The notes under the pieces were generated by a model. The model searched no databases. It was given only the letters and a program-made list of their open reading frames with translations, and had not been told where the DNA came from. A stretch of 64,000 nucleotides of DNA from Escallonia rubra (lineage: Eukaryota > Streptophyta > Magnoliopsida > Escalloniales > Escalloniaceae): assembly GCA_033065855.1 (NCBI GenBank), contig JAVXUO010002832.1, forward strand, positions 259,001 through 323,000, read 5' to 3'. The position numbers and the translations under genes are program-made. Shown here one piece after another: positions 11,461 to 23,550 of this stretch; position 1 is the first letter of the stretch, and each line of letters opens with the position of its first letter.

Positions 11461-12402
11461 TCTCATGCCAATTAACAGCGACAACAAACGATAATACATT
11501 GATTACATCGAAGCACAACGAGAAATAAATACAGAGCATCAAATAAGGTTTCCAATAAACGTGTAAGGCACAAAACAGGACATTAAGGGCAAATAATGCA
11601 CATTCCAACTATAACGGAGTTCAACAAAAATTTGATAACAATTCAGAAAAATAGACGAAGATAATTTGATGACTGAGTTTCAGATAGAAGTTTCTTACCT
11701 GATTCACAGCTACGGTATTCTAACCAAAAAAATCCTTTGCTTTAACCTAAATGGAACAGTACAAAGATTAGAATGTAGCTTACATTACTGTATTATAACT
11801 CACATTTAACTCATACACAGTCCCAGAACGACCCCCTCACCGGATGTGTAAAATTATTACAATGCCCTTGGGTTTTTGGCACCCAAAAAATCTCAAAAAT
11901 ATTTTAAAATACTATTTTAAGCATCCCGAAGACATTTCTGGGCTAAAAAGTATTTTAAGAAATTTTTGCTTGAAAATCCCGAACCGATGTCTGGACCGAG
12001 CGCTTAAAAGTCAGTTCGGCTAAAAATACCTATCGGCCTCAGAATGGTACGAAATTTTAGATACTGAATCATATCAATAAATAAGGTTCTCCTAAAATTT
12101 TCATATTAAAATAACTTAATTTACTATGCCAAATAGTTTGATAATTTTAGTTAAGCGATACTCTAATTTAGCACCCTTCGCGGTCACCGAAAATTCCCAA
12201 AATATTTCAGAGCGTATGTCTCGTAAAAATATTGAGGGTTACAGTTTTGCACTTTGTCTAATTTTCTCCCTAACTATTTATAAAAATTTATTAAAAAACT
12301 GTCTAATTTATTCCTACCTTTAGTGACAATTACAGTCACTATTTAAATTAGGGCACATACTAAAACACCTTAGAAACTCACACTTTCTTCTACCTTCAGC
12401 TG

Positions 12403-13858
12403 ATGCGGCATATTTTCCCACACACTACTCCTGCAGCTCACCAATGCACCCTACAACCACATCAATTCATGCCTAACATTCACAAACACCCATCTATACA
12501 CCTAACATATTCAAATTCATACCATCACTCACCCACAACACACATGAACACACACCACCCAATCAGTCACACACACGCACACCACAGTCAAGAACACATA
12601 CTCAGCTTACACCGAAACACACACTAACTCACAGATTACACCCTCACACCATTTGCTACCAACAAGATTCATCCCCCCCCCCCCCTCACACACAACACAT
12701 GAATTACAACATTCACATATATACATACACAACCCAACTCACAGTCGTGATCCATCTCACACATAGAACCCTCCAAAACACGCACCAGGCAGTAGAGAGT
12801 ACACACACTAAATAAAGATACACGCATAAATAAACAAAGAGGTTCCCCTTACAATTTCTCTCTCAATCTATCTCTGATTTCTTTGAGTTTTTCTGCTCGA
12901 AATCCCTCTTCTTCCCCCTGTTTCCTTCCTCACTCTCCCTATTTTTTCTTCTTCTATGTTTCTTTGTTGTTCTGTTAACTGCTTGCCTGGTCTCTTCTTT
13001 TTTCTTTCTTCTGTTCCTCTTAGCTTCTCTTTTACTGCTTTCTCTTCTTCCCTTTTTTTTTTTATCATCTGAGGCTCCCTTATCCCCCAAGACCCATTAT
13101 TAAATCATTTAACATAGTTTTTTTCAAGCGCGAATCTTTCAAGTGCGTTAAAAATATTTTTTATTTCTAAGCGGCAATAAAGGATTTAATTGTGGGTCTT
13201 GGGGGATTAGGGGGACTTGGGAGATAAAAAAAAAAAAAAGAGAAAGCAGTAAAAGAGAAGCTAAGAGGAACAGAAGAAAGAAAAAAGAAGAGACCAGGCA
13301 AGCAGTTAACAGAACAACAAAGAAACATAGAAGAAGAAGAAACAGGGGAAGAAGAGGGACTTCGGGCAGAAAAACTCAGAGAAATCAGAGATAGATTGAG
13401 AGTGAAATTGTAAGGGGAACCTCTTTGTTTATTTATGAATGTATCTTTATTTAGTGTGTGTACTCTCTACTGCCTGGTGCGTGTTTTGGAGGGTTCCGTG
13501 TGTGAGATGGATCACGGTTGTGAGTTGGGTTATGTATGTATATATGTGAATGTTGTAATTCATGTGTTGTGTGTGAGGGGGGGGGGGGGATGAATCTTGT
13601 TGGTAGCAAATGGTGTGAGGGTGTAATCTGTGAGTTAGTGTGTGTTTCGGTGTAAGCTGAGTATGTGTTCTTGACTGTGGTGTGCGTGTGTGTGACTGAT
13701 TGGGTGGTGTGTGTTCATGTGTGTTGTGGGTGAGTGATGGTATGAATTTGAATATGTTAGGTGTATAGATGGGTGTTTGTGAATGTTAGGCATGAATTGA
13801 TGTGGTTGTAGGGTGCATTGGTGAGCTGCAGGAGTAGTGTGCGGGAAAATATGCCGCA
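12403..13858. repeat. Inner hairpin of the fold-back element
   Basis: Bases around 12403-13100 and their complement at about 13190-13858 are almost identical. The same 74-residue open frame is read from 12403 on the plus strand and from 13859 on the minus strand, which shows the near-perfect inversion. Each arm contains a homopolymer run (C near 12672, G near 13577). A further, slightly more diverged pair lies at 14035-14586 and 14657-15190. The open frames are low-complexity His/Thr/Pro or Lys/Arg strings and are not genes. Confidence 0.9.
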
Positions 13859-16309
13859 TCAGCTGAAGTAGAAGAAAGTGTGAGTTTCTAAGGTGTTTTA
13901 GTATGTGCCCTAATTTAAATAGTGACTGTAATTGTCACTAAAGGTAGGAATAAATTAGACAGTTTTTTAATAAATTTTTATAAATAGTTAGGGAGAAAAT
14001 TAGACAAAGTGCAAAACTGTAACCCTCAACACACATGAACACACACCACCCACTCAGTCACACGCACACCACAGTCAAGAACACACACTCACCTTACCTT
14101 GAAACACACACTAACTCACATATTACACCTTCACACCATTTGCTACCAACAAAATTCATCCCCCCCCCCCCCCCCTCACGCACAACACATGAATTACGCC
14201 ATTCACATATATACATACATAACCCAACTCACAGCCGTGATCCATCTCACACACGGAACCCTCCAAAACACGCACCAGGCAGTTAAGAGTACACACACTA
14301 AATAAAGATACACACATAAATAAACAAAGAGGTTCCCCTTACAATTTCACTCTCAATCTATCTCTGATTTCTCTGAGTTTTTCTGCCCGAAGTCCCTCTT
14401 CTTCCTCTGTTGCCTTCCTCTCTCCCTGTTTCTTCTTCTTCTATGTTTCTTTGTTGTTCTGTTAACTGCTTGCCTGGTCTCTTTTTTTTTCCTTCTATTC
14501 CTCTTAGCTTCTCTTTTACTGCTTTCTCTTTTTTTTTTTTTTATCATCCAAGGCTCCCTAATCCCCCAAGACCCATTATTAAATCATTTATTGCCGCTTA
14601 GAAATAAAAAATATTTTTAACGCGCTTGAAAGATTCGCGCTTGAAAAAAACTATGTTAAATGATTTAATAATGGGTCTTGGGGGATAAGGGAGCCTCAGA
14701 TGATAAAAAAAAAGGGAAGAAGAGAAAGCAGTAAAAGAGAAGCTGAGAGGAACATAAGAAAGAAAAAAGAAGAGACCAGTCAAGCAGTTAACAGAACAAC
14801 AAGGAAACATAGAAGAAGAAAAAATAGGGAGAGTGAGGAAGGAAACAGGGGGAAGAAGAGGGATTTCGAGCAGAAAAACTCAAAGAAATCAGAGATAGAT
14901 TGAGAGAGAAATTGTAAGGGGAACCTCTTTGTTTATTTATGCGTGTATCTTTATTTAGTGTGTGTACTCTCTACTGCCTGGTGCGTGTTTTGGAGGGTTC
15001 TATGTGTGAGATGGATCACGACTGTGAGTTGGGTTGTGTATGTATATATGTGAATCTTGTAATTCATGTGTTGTGCGTGAGGGGGGGAGATGAATCTTGT
15101 TGGTAGCAAATGGTGTGAAGGTGTAATCTGTGAGTTAGTGTGTGTTTCGGTGTAAGCTGAGTGTGTGTTCTTGACTGTGGTGTGCATGTGTGTGACTGAA
15201 TGGGTGGTGTGTGTTCATGTGTGTTGTGGGTGAGTGATGGTATGAATTTGAATATGTTAGGTGTATAGATGGGTGTTTGTGAATGTTAGGCATGAATTGA
15301 TGTGGTTGTAGGGTGCATTGGTGAGCTGCAAGAGTAGTGTGTGGGAAAATATGCCGCGGAAGCTGAAGGTAGAAGAAATTGTGTGTTTCTAAGGTGTTTT
15401 AGTATGTGCCCTAATCTAAATAGTTACTGTAATTGTCACTAAAGGTAGGAATAAATTAGGCAATTTTTTCAATAAATTTTTATAAATAGTTAGGGCCAAA
15501 ATTAGACAAAGTTCAAAACTGTAACCCCTAATATTTTTACAAGACGTACACTCGGGAATGTGTCGGGAATTTTTGGTGCCCGTGAAGGGCGCTAAATTAA
15601 AGTATCGGTTAACTAAAATTATCGAATTATTTGACATAGTAAACTAAGTTATTTTAATTTGAAAATTTTAGGAGAACCTTAATTTATTGATATGATTCAG
15701 TATCTAAAATTGTGTACCATTCCGAGGCCGATAGATATTTTTAGCCGAACTAGCTTTTAAGCGCTCTATCTGGACACCGATTCGGAATTTCAAGCAAAAA
15801 TTTTATAAAATACTTTTTAGCCTAAAAATGACTTCAGGATGCTTAAAATAGTATTTTAAGATATTTTGGGAATTTTTCGGTGCCGGAAACCCCTAGGGGC
15901 ATTTTAATAATTTTACACGTCTGGTGAGGGGATCATTCTGGAACTGTGCGTGAGTTAATAGTGATTTATAATACAACAATGTAAACTACATTATAATCTT
16001 TGGACTGTTCCATTTAGGTTAAAGCAAAGAATTTTTTCGGTTAGGATACCGTAGATGTGAACCAGGTAAGAGACTTCTATCCGAAAGCCAATTCATCTAA
16101 TTGTCTTCGTTTATTTTTTTGAATTGTTATCAAATTTTTGTTGAACTCCGTTATAGTTGGAATGTGTATTGTTTGCCTTTAATGTCATGTTTTGAGCCTT
16201 ACACGTTTATTGGAAACCATGTTCGATACTCTGTATTTATTTCTCATAGTGCTTCGATTTAATCGATGTATTATCGTTTGTTGTCGTTCTGTTAATTAGC
16301 ATGAGGTTT

Positions 16310-16500
16310 TGCATTGGTGTAGGCTAGTACCTTGATGGATTAGTCTGTGTATTGGTGTGACTTAGAATCTTGATGGACTAGTCAGTGCATTGGTGTGGGC
16401 TAGTACCTTGATGGACTGGTCGGTGCATTGGTGTGGGCTAGTACCGTGATGGACTGGTCGGTGCATTGGTGTGGGCTAGTATCATGACGGACTACTCGAC
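16310..16500. repeat. Minisatellite in the right arm, roughly 36-38-bp units
   Basis: Units of GCATTGGTGTGGGCTAGTAC plus CTTGATGGACTGGTCG recur about five times, the inverse of the block at 11225-11460. Confidence 0.85.
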
Positions 16501-17000
16501 ATATCTATGATTGTCTGCATCGTATCTAAATTTTTTCTTTGATATCTGATCGAACTAGTTACGATTCTTTTGAAACTCTTGAAAAATTATCATTGAATTG
16601 CATCTGTGAATTATTTCGTAATTCTTTCGTTTGAGCGACGTTACTGAGCTCTCAAAAGCTCACCCTTAATTGTTCCGTTCTGTAGGTAGCCCTCAGTTGT
16701 AGTTCGCGTGGGGAAGAGCTAGCGTCGGGTAAGACCTTAAGGGCACCCTAGTCTGTGTAAATAGGACCCCTGCGCGGGCCTGTACAGTTAGTGTGCTTGT
16801 TAAGAACTTATGTACAAGTTTGTAACAGCTTAAGCTTGGAATTCCTTATGTGGAACTTTATGTTGTTGGAAGAACTTACTGTTATGTTGTTTTAAGGATC
16901 TGAAATTATGACAGGTGCTCTGATCTGTGTGAAGTTATAGGTTAACGCCTCAGGGGTCCGGAGCAATAGAGTTTTGGATTTTCCGGGGCGTTACATTTAT

Positions 17001-17464
17001 AGTAGTTTTTGGTGCAGGTGCAGATCGAGACAAAGCTACTATAATGGATTGAAAAAGAGAGGGAATAATGTAGCACCGTAATCAGAACCTAATGATTCTA
17101 CGAGCAAATGGCTATGTTGCCGACTTCCTTCCCTTAGAAAATGTAGTGAATTGCTTCCTAAAGCTAAAGTTAGGAATGACATAAGGGAATCCGATTCAAC
17201 TCTCACAGTAGATGGGCTATCTCGCATACATTGCGATTAACGGAGTAATTATTAAGAATCACAATTTAATATCCACGACGCATACTAAGTTATTCATCAA
17301 TATTATGATAGCAAATGATCCATTTACGTTGTGTGCAAAGTTTGATCTTGGTTTAGACATGGCCCTATGCATAAAGCGGTATGAACATAAAATGAGCTAT
17401 TTTAATACACTGTAGTTTCTATATGTAACATTCGTAACCTTAGATTTTCAAATTGAAAGAAATC
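17001..17464. other. Intergenic, nothing recognised
   Basis: AT-rich sequence between the fold-back element and the LINE fragment. Short frames only, none with a recognisable domain. Confidence 0.5.
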
Positions 17465-18935
17465 GATTGTTTGGAGGGTTTACCCGCTCTTTCCCCCGGT
17501 ATGTTGTCGCGATGGGAGTCGGATATCCATGTGGTTTGGTTAGTGGCACCCGATTGGCCCTATCATTTCTACCTTGGACAATAGGATTATTTCCGACTTG
17601 GGGCTGGGAAGGCGAGCTAGGGTTTGTGATGTGATCTTGGGCTCGTCGTGGGGCTGGCCTATGTCCAATACCTTTGAGCTTATGAAGCTTCGTGCAAGTA
17701 CCCCTAGCTTTTTTCGTCCGACCCCGGATAGGTCTGCTAGAATTGTTTGGACTGTTAGTGGCTCTGGGGAGTTCTCCATTCCGAGTACATGGGAGGCCCT
17801 ACAGCTCAAGCGGCCTGTAGTTATTGGGGCTTGTTTGTTGTCATGTAAGTGGCGTGTACAATGACGTAGCTTTGTCTTGTGGCTTGCCATTAGGGAAAGA
17901 CTAAGTACATATGATAGGTTTTTTGCTTTTTAATCCATCCTAGCATGAGCTGTGTTTTCTACCGTCTTCCGTTTGAATCTCATGATTATTTATTTTTTAG
18001 TTATCCTTAGTCCTTACTCGCATAAATTATGGTCTATTATTCAAAAGAAATGCAATTTTAACTGGACTATGTTAAGTTGGCAGGGTACGATTGATAGAGT
18101 TGACTCTGAGTGGCAGGGCCCTGGATTCCCGACATCGGTCTATCGGTCGGATAGCCTTTGCAGCACTGGTGTACTTCATCTGGAGTGAGCAAATTTTTTG
18201 TTGCTTTCAGAATCAGTATACTGATGTGATTTCTTGGTCTGCATCTGGTCATCAAGTGGAGATTGGAAGTAGCCAAATCACCAACTAATTGGTGGCTCCA
18301 AGGTGAATGGCAGGTCCCAAACTCCATCTTTGCTTGATCTTGTCGTGGTAATAGTTTTGGTGATGGCTTTGGCTGGGGTTCAATCTCCATCCTTTCTCTT
18401 TTTCTTTTTCTTGGGCTATTGAGATTTGGCACTCGGCCATGTGACTGTTGTAACGCCACTCATATGGGTAGCTCGGTAGAGGGTTGAGTCTTTTTTCTCG
18501 AAAGTGGATTATGGACCGATGGTGGTTTGATTTGGCGCTTCCTATGGTTATCATACCTTTTGACGTGGTTGGGGTTAACCTCCTTTCAAGTATGGTTCTT
18601 TCCCTTACATCATGTTCTATCATCATGTCTCTTCTCTCACTCTTTTATTAGGGGTGGGGTCCCCGGTTGGTGCGAAAACATGTATCCATGCTATGCCTTC
18701 ATCAGATGAATATTTCCTTTCTACTTCCTCTCAGAGGACCCTTTTCCAATCAGGCCTCAATATTTTGCTGAGGGGATTTGATTCCTGTTATTCTTTTTGT
18801 GCTTACTTCTGATTTTCTTGCTTTTGTTGATATATGGCCAGGTTATGCATGTGCTTGTCCTTATTTTGTATATCTTTATGTAGTTGAGCTTTGTTACGAG
18901 TCCAGGGTATGGCCCATGTATGCCATCTTGCATCA
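17465..18935 (+). mobile_element. 5'-truncated LINE (L1-type), 3' end with zf-RVT region
   Basis: This piece is homologous to 42400-43930 of the larger LINE in this window. The frame from 17574 shares GRIISDLGL/NRIISDLGL-type wording with it and contains the C-terminal zf-RVT domain of plant L1-type reverse-transcriptase proteins. Matching phrases continue through the region corresponding to the stop and 3' UTR, ending at CCAGGGTATGGCCCATGTAT (near 18902), the same 3' UTR motif seen at 43913 and 46940. Endonuclease and reverse-transcriptase cores are absent, the usual outcome of incomplete target-primed reverse transcription. Coding frames are interrupted, so it is dead. Confidence 0.75.
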
Positions 18936-19029
18936 AAACACAGCCTGATCCTTCCCTTGAAGCATTGTTGTACACCACAAATTCTTAGTTCTACTCGGCA
19001 AAGTCAAAATTAGAGTTGTAGTTAATCTC

Positions 19030-21436
19030 ATTTTTAACTCCTGAAAACTCACCTCACACTTCTAGGAATATAGTTTAACACTTCTGAGATTGGGATAAGA
19101 TTATAAGGCCTTGTGTGGGATAAGATCCTTATGTAGTTTAATCTCGTTTTCAGTTTGACATTTCTAGGAATGTAGTTTTTATTGAACTCGATTGTAAACA
19201 ATTCCCAATTGCGAATTGTTTGAGCCGCTGTCCATTTGCTATCAATCATTTCCCACCAATAAACAACATCATTCTCAAGTCTAAAAGTTGTAAGTAATAA
19301 TTTTATCTCATCATTCAGCCCCATGGTTTCAAAGATATTCTCCAAGTTCCTAATCCAATTTTCAGGTTGCCCGGATCACTCTCCCCAACAAACTCTGGTG
19401 GTTGTATATTCATGAAATTCTTTAACATTTCAGATTTACCTTGCCTTTCTAGATCATGGTTAGACCCGTGGTGGTTGAGATTGTTATTTTGCTGATTCTC
19501 CATGCAAGAGACCATACGCCCCAATATCACATACACAACTTTCAAAGTATTGTCGATGTCTTTCCCCAAAAAACTTGCTTCTAAGTCAGTCATTCGTACC
19601 TATAAAGAGGCATCAAATTAGAGAAAACTGAAGTTTCAAGATCAAGCTTAAGACTTAACTCCGAAGATCATATCCTAGCTAATAAGCAAAACTTATGCTC
19701 TGATACCATCTTAGTTGTCACGCCCAAAAAGCAATAAAACATATGCTAACACGCTAACCTTCTTTCGAAGGTAATCAGAGTGCACTAGTTTGCATTTGAA
19801 ATGGGGGGGAAAACCAACCATAAAGTCCTTAAGACATATACTAGATTCTTCCATCCTTAGAAATCCAAACTTATAGACACATAAACACACCACACTTCCT
19901 CACTAACTCATAAATAGAGAACTACATAGCACACATCACTCCCTATTTACAAGTGAACAAGGACTTACTATCCCTGATTCTCGGGCACAAAAGGGTGCTC
20001 AAAGTTTTCCTCCCTAACGCCCTCGCCTACCACTTCCTGATTCTCTCCAATATCTAAAAAGTAGAGATGGAAAGGGGTTAGCCACAGTTAAGTAGCGCAA
20101 ACACATGACCAACATAAACACTATCTTAATCATAATGAGCGTGCATAAGCCAAACAAAACATGATTATCTTCAACTCATGTATGGCATATGATAAAATGC
20201 AGCAATTGAGCAAGAAATAACTCAAGTATAATACATATCATAATGACTCTAAGGAGCTCAAAACATAAGCTGCGTTCACCGACCATCCTTTCTTGGTAAG
20301 ACCTTAAATTGATCACTCAAAAGTTGAGCCGATCAAATTCAGTTTATGAATGATAAATTTAGACCTTACACAAGACTAAACTAATCCACCAACTTTAGGT
20401 GCTTCTATGCCAAACAAGCATACAACTTATTCTACATAATTAGGTCATGAATACCACTCATATAATGCATAATATTTTTCAAGAAGAAAGATATCATGCT
20501 ACATGCATAATAACAAGCATGAAATGAAATTTACAGCTAGGTTAAACTAAGGTCCTCACATCCATACATCTCCATGAAGTCCCCCAGAGTGGATACCTTG
20601 TCCTTCAGACTAGACTATGGATTGTCCAGTAGGCATCCCTCAGTAGCGAGCTCGATATCTACAAAAAGGGAAACATAGGGTTAAAAGCAAAGGATAAAAG
20701 TCAAATTGCGTAAAGTTAAGGTTCAAGATTACCATTTTAACACGAGTTAGCTCATTGAGCCCTAACACACCCTCATCCTTCTTCTGTCTGGGGATCGGCT
20801 TCGTCTCGTGACCCTTACCCGTTACATACACCGACACCATCCAAGAAGGGAACAAGATCCCCTCTGCGGTCTCCTCCTTCTTGCCATTCCCTTTTCTGTC
20901 CCAAGTTTCCCTAGCCCGTTGGATCATCTTCGTCCACTCTGCAGTCAAAGAAGGGGCTAATCCTCTTGCACGAACACATCATAGGTATAGAGAATTGTTC
21001 AACAACCTCAAGGAGGACACAACAATCTCCCGAGTCAAACTCTATCTCAACCCCCTGATCCAAAGTCCTGGTATAATACATCTCCACAGAAGGAGCAGTA
21101 GGGATTCAGGGCTCGACATCAGAGTGATGCTGAAAGAGCCCCCTCTCCTCCAAGTAGAACTCTTCCTAAGAGTACAGCTTGGCACCGGGTGTGAGCTCCA
21201 ACTCCTCCGGGTAAAACTCCTCTCCCTGCCACTTGGATGAGAACTCCTGAGAAATAAATGGGTGTGAATATCAATCAAATGAGCATCAAAAGAGAGGGAA
21301 ATTTAAATTCAAACATTGGACTAGACAATTAAACTAGACCAGACTTACTGAGCCTAGACTTGATAATGCATTCTAACAAATAATATAACCCATTATTTAT
21401 TTAATCAAAAATGCCTACAAAAATTAGGTGTTTACA
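19030..21436 (-). mobile_element. Ty3/Gypsy-type LTR retrotransposon remnant (LTR, primer site, gag)
   Basis: On the minus strand the LTR ends GGGCGTGACA at 19716. Seven bases on lies the primer-binding site TGGTATCAGAGC (19697-19708), complementary to the 3' end of initiator tRNA-Met. Gag-like frames follow at 19593-19315 and 19345-19049, with the gag wording WWEMIDSKW and FTIEFNKNYIP. The other end of the LTR is uncertain; TGTAAACACCTAATTTTTG on the minus strand at 21436 is a candidate start, giving an LTR of about 1.7 kb. Protease, reverse transcriptase, integrase and the second LTR are absent. This is a broken fossil. Confidence 0.65.
19697..19708 (-). other. Retrotransposon primer-binding site (tRNA-iMet)
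   Basis: TGGTATCAGAGC on the minus strand, directly downstream of an LTR end, is the standard plant primer site complementary to initiator tRNA-Met. Confidence 0.85.
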
Positions 21437-21639
21437 GAGCCCCTCGAGGATAGAGCACGCTCATGGGTGAACATCACTGAAAAAAGGACAACCCATTTGG
21501 TAGTAAAAATACAGAAAAAGACCACGTGACTCAAAGACTCACAAAGATACGAGGTTGGACCTGCGCAGACTTCGTACTATCCTCCGAAGAGGAACTAGAC
21601 CAACGTAGTTTGAAGGAATACATATATTATCCAAAGTCG

Positions 21640-22140
21640 GAGCTGACAGTAACAACGATTGGTCGTTGAACAATATAAAAAAGGAAATTTTGCCTGTTAC
21701 CAGAGCCACCGAATCGATTCGAATGGTTGACAGACAAAACTCATGTCTAGATGCCAGAATCCCCAAATCGATTTGAAAGGGTCGTCTAGACATGAAAAAG
21801 AATAGCCAAGATGTCTGTTACCAGAGCCCCCAAATCAATTTGAAAGGGTCGACGGACAATATACCGAAGAAAGAACCTTGACTGTTACCGAAGCCACCAA
21901 ATCGATTGGATGGTCAATAGACAAAATTCACGTCTAAATGCCGGAGCCCCAAATCGATTTGAAATGGTCGACTTACAAGATGAAACACTTTTGACCGTTG
22001 CCGGAGCCTTCAAATCGATTTGGAAGAGTTGATGGACAAAGTAAAAAAAAATCTTGCATGTTACCGGAGCCACCAAATCGATTTGGTGGTTGATAGACAA
22101 GATGAAAATGATTTTGACCCTTATTGGAGCCCTCAACGCT
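21640..22140. repeat. Minisatellite with CAAATCGATTTG core, 7-8 units
   Basis: Units of about 55-65 bp contain CGGAGCCACCAAATCGATTT followed by GGTYGAYRGACAA and a short variable tail. The units are diverged but the palindromic AAATCGATTT core persists. It may be part of a decayed LTR. Flanking bases 21437-21640 and 22140-22560 show nothing else recognisable. Confidence 0.8.
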
Positions 22141-22564
22141 CCAAAGTGGTTGGCTGCTGAGACATAAGAGAATCTCGAAAATACCACTCAAAATCGGAGC
22201 CAACAATGCCATAAAGATAGCTAGTCCTTGGGTGTGCAGGTATCAATTCACTTGACATGAGGAAACTGTTGCTTTCAGCAACGCACACGAGATTTTGTAC
22301 TAGTCTTGTACTATACAAAAATCACTGAACAGAACAATAGATTAATAAATCGGGGTCATGAACCATCCCAAGGATAAGATGGCGGACATGCACATGTAGG
22401 CATGCAAGCACACAAATGCTGGATAATAATGCCCTCGGGCAAATGAACATGTATTAGGCAGAATGTGCTGGGAGGCAAGCACACAAAATTATGTTGATGG
22501 TGTAGACATAATAGCACGCAAGTATGCCTTCCCTAATTTTTTTTTCTTTTAAAAAGGGTTTGAA

Positions 22565-22770
22565 AACTGGCCGGTTGGGTCAGAACCTATGTGAGATTTT
22601 AAAATCTTGAAATTTGAGTCAAAAGCTAATTTTTTTTTAATTTTGATAGGAAAACCGGCCGGTTAGTCAGTGACTTTGGGATTTTTGCAAATTTAAAAGT
22701 AAAAAATCGGTTGGTTGGTCAATCACATTGACCAACTTAAATGACAAAACCGGCCGGTTTAGTCGCGCAG
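22565..22770 (+). promoter_or_regulatory. Leader array of ACCGGCCGGTTNGTCAG repeats, copy 1
   Basis: Four copies, at about 22565, 22652, 22704 and 22747, resemble AAACCGGCCGGTTAGTCAG. The core ACCGGCCGGT is a perfect palindrome in two of them. The array lies 120-330 bp upstream of a TATA box (22894) and the start codon of a PMD-type gene (22943). The same motif array precedes the second PMD-like locus at 47257-47446. Confidence 0.6.
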
Positions 22771-22893
22771 TTTTGTGTGCGAATTTAAGGTTTCTATCTA
22801 ACACTTCTAATTCAAATCAACCCTAATCTCTTTCATATTTCTTTTCTCTAGGAGTCTTAGTCGTGTAAACTTGACCCAATCATACTCCTAGCC

Positions 22894-22901
22894 TATAAAT
22901 A
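22894..22901 (+). promoter_or_regulatory. TATA box of the PMD gene remnant
   Basis: TATAAATA in the context CCTAGCCTATAAATACAAC, about 45 bp before the start codon at 22943 and downstream of the leader repeat array. Confidence 0.6.
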
Positions 22902-23550
22902 CAACTAATTTGCACCTTGATTTCTCTCCATCTCGTAAAATCATGGATGAGTACGTTAGAATTCGCAAGGGCCACGAAGGGGGACCCCAAATCAGGAAGA
23001 TTACCCCGTTTCAGCCAAAGAATCAGGCCGATGATCGCTCCTTGCTCACTCCAGAGCAAGGCACTCATCTCAGCAATCTCTATTACACGGAAGAGGTAAG
23101 TTTTGCTCGAATTTTTCCTCTTTACTCATAGTATTTCACCTTACTTCACACACACATACACACACCATGTCCATGTACCGTAGGTCCGACATATTAGGTT
23201 TTTCATGCTATTCACACATGAATTGGACGGTTCCTCAAGTTTTCTTCTTTGCTTTGTGATTTTTCAGTCGCTCCCCATGAATATGCGATGCAAGGGCTGT
23301 CTTAATCTCGTTGTGGTGGGCAAAAATCCCTGTCCCCGTTAAAAATATAGTAGCCGTCATGGGTTTCCATTTGGATGAGTTACATGCTTTTACCCGGAGC
23401 AAAAAACACCTCTTGTGTCTTGCCGAGTGTTGGTGAGATTCTACCAACACTTTTCATATGCCGTTTGGGGAGGCCACGGTCACCCCGTTCAACTTCATGA
23501 ACATCATGAGGTGTTCATTCTCAAGGGAGGCCAGTGCCTTGGGCTCATGA

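Larger units (their letters stand above)
10762..16995. mobile_element. 6.2-kb fold-back element made of inverted LTR halves
   Basis: The ends are TGTAATGCCCCG and CGGGGCGTTACA, flanked by TTTAT at 10757-10761 and 16996-17000, a perfect 5-bp duplication as made by LTR-retrotransposon integrase. The two arms are inverted copies of each other over more than 2 kb. Order: left arm 10762-13111 (LTR read antisense), spacer 13112-13185, inverted partial copy 13186-14027, direct partial copy 14028-14586, inverted spacer 14587-14656, right arm 14657-16995 (LTR read sense). The whole is therefore nearly symmetric about 14028. No gag or pol is visible. Outer arm segments differ by roughly 10 percent by eye, while the inner hairpin copies are far more alike, suggesting later duplication or gene conversion. 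The insertion looks whole as a unit but non-autonomous. Confidence 0.85.

Noticed and set aside
12863-14903. Lys/Arg-rich frames of 60-75 residues
   Set aside because: They lie in purine-rich arms of the fold-back element and repeat on opposite strands with the palindrome. There is no protein-level conservation signal.
20640-21278. Frames of about 100-120 codons on both strands
   Set aside because: They overlap each other in opposite directions inside a probable LTR and show no recognisable domain.
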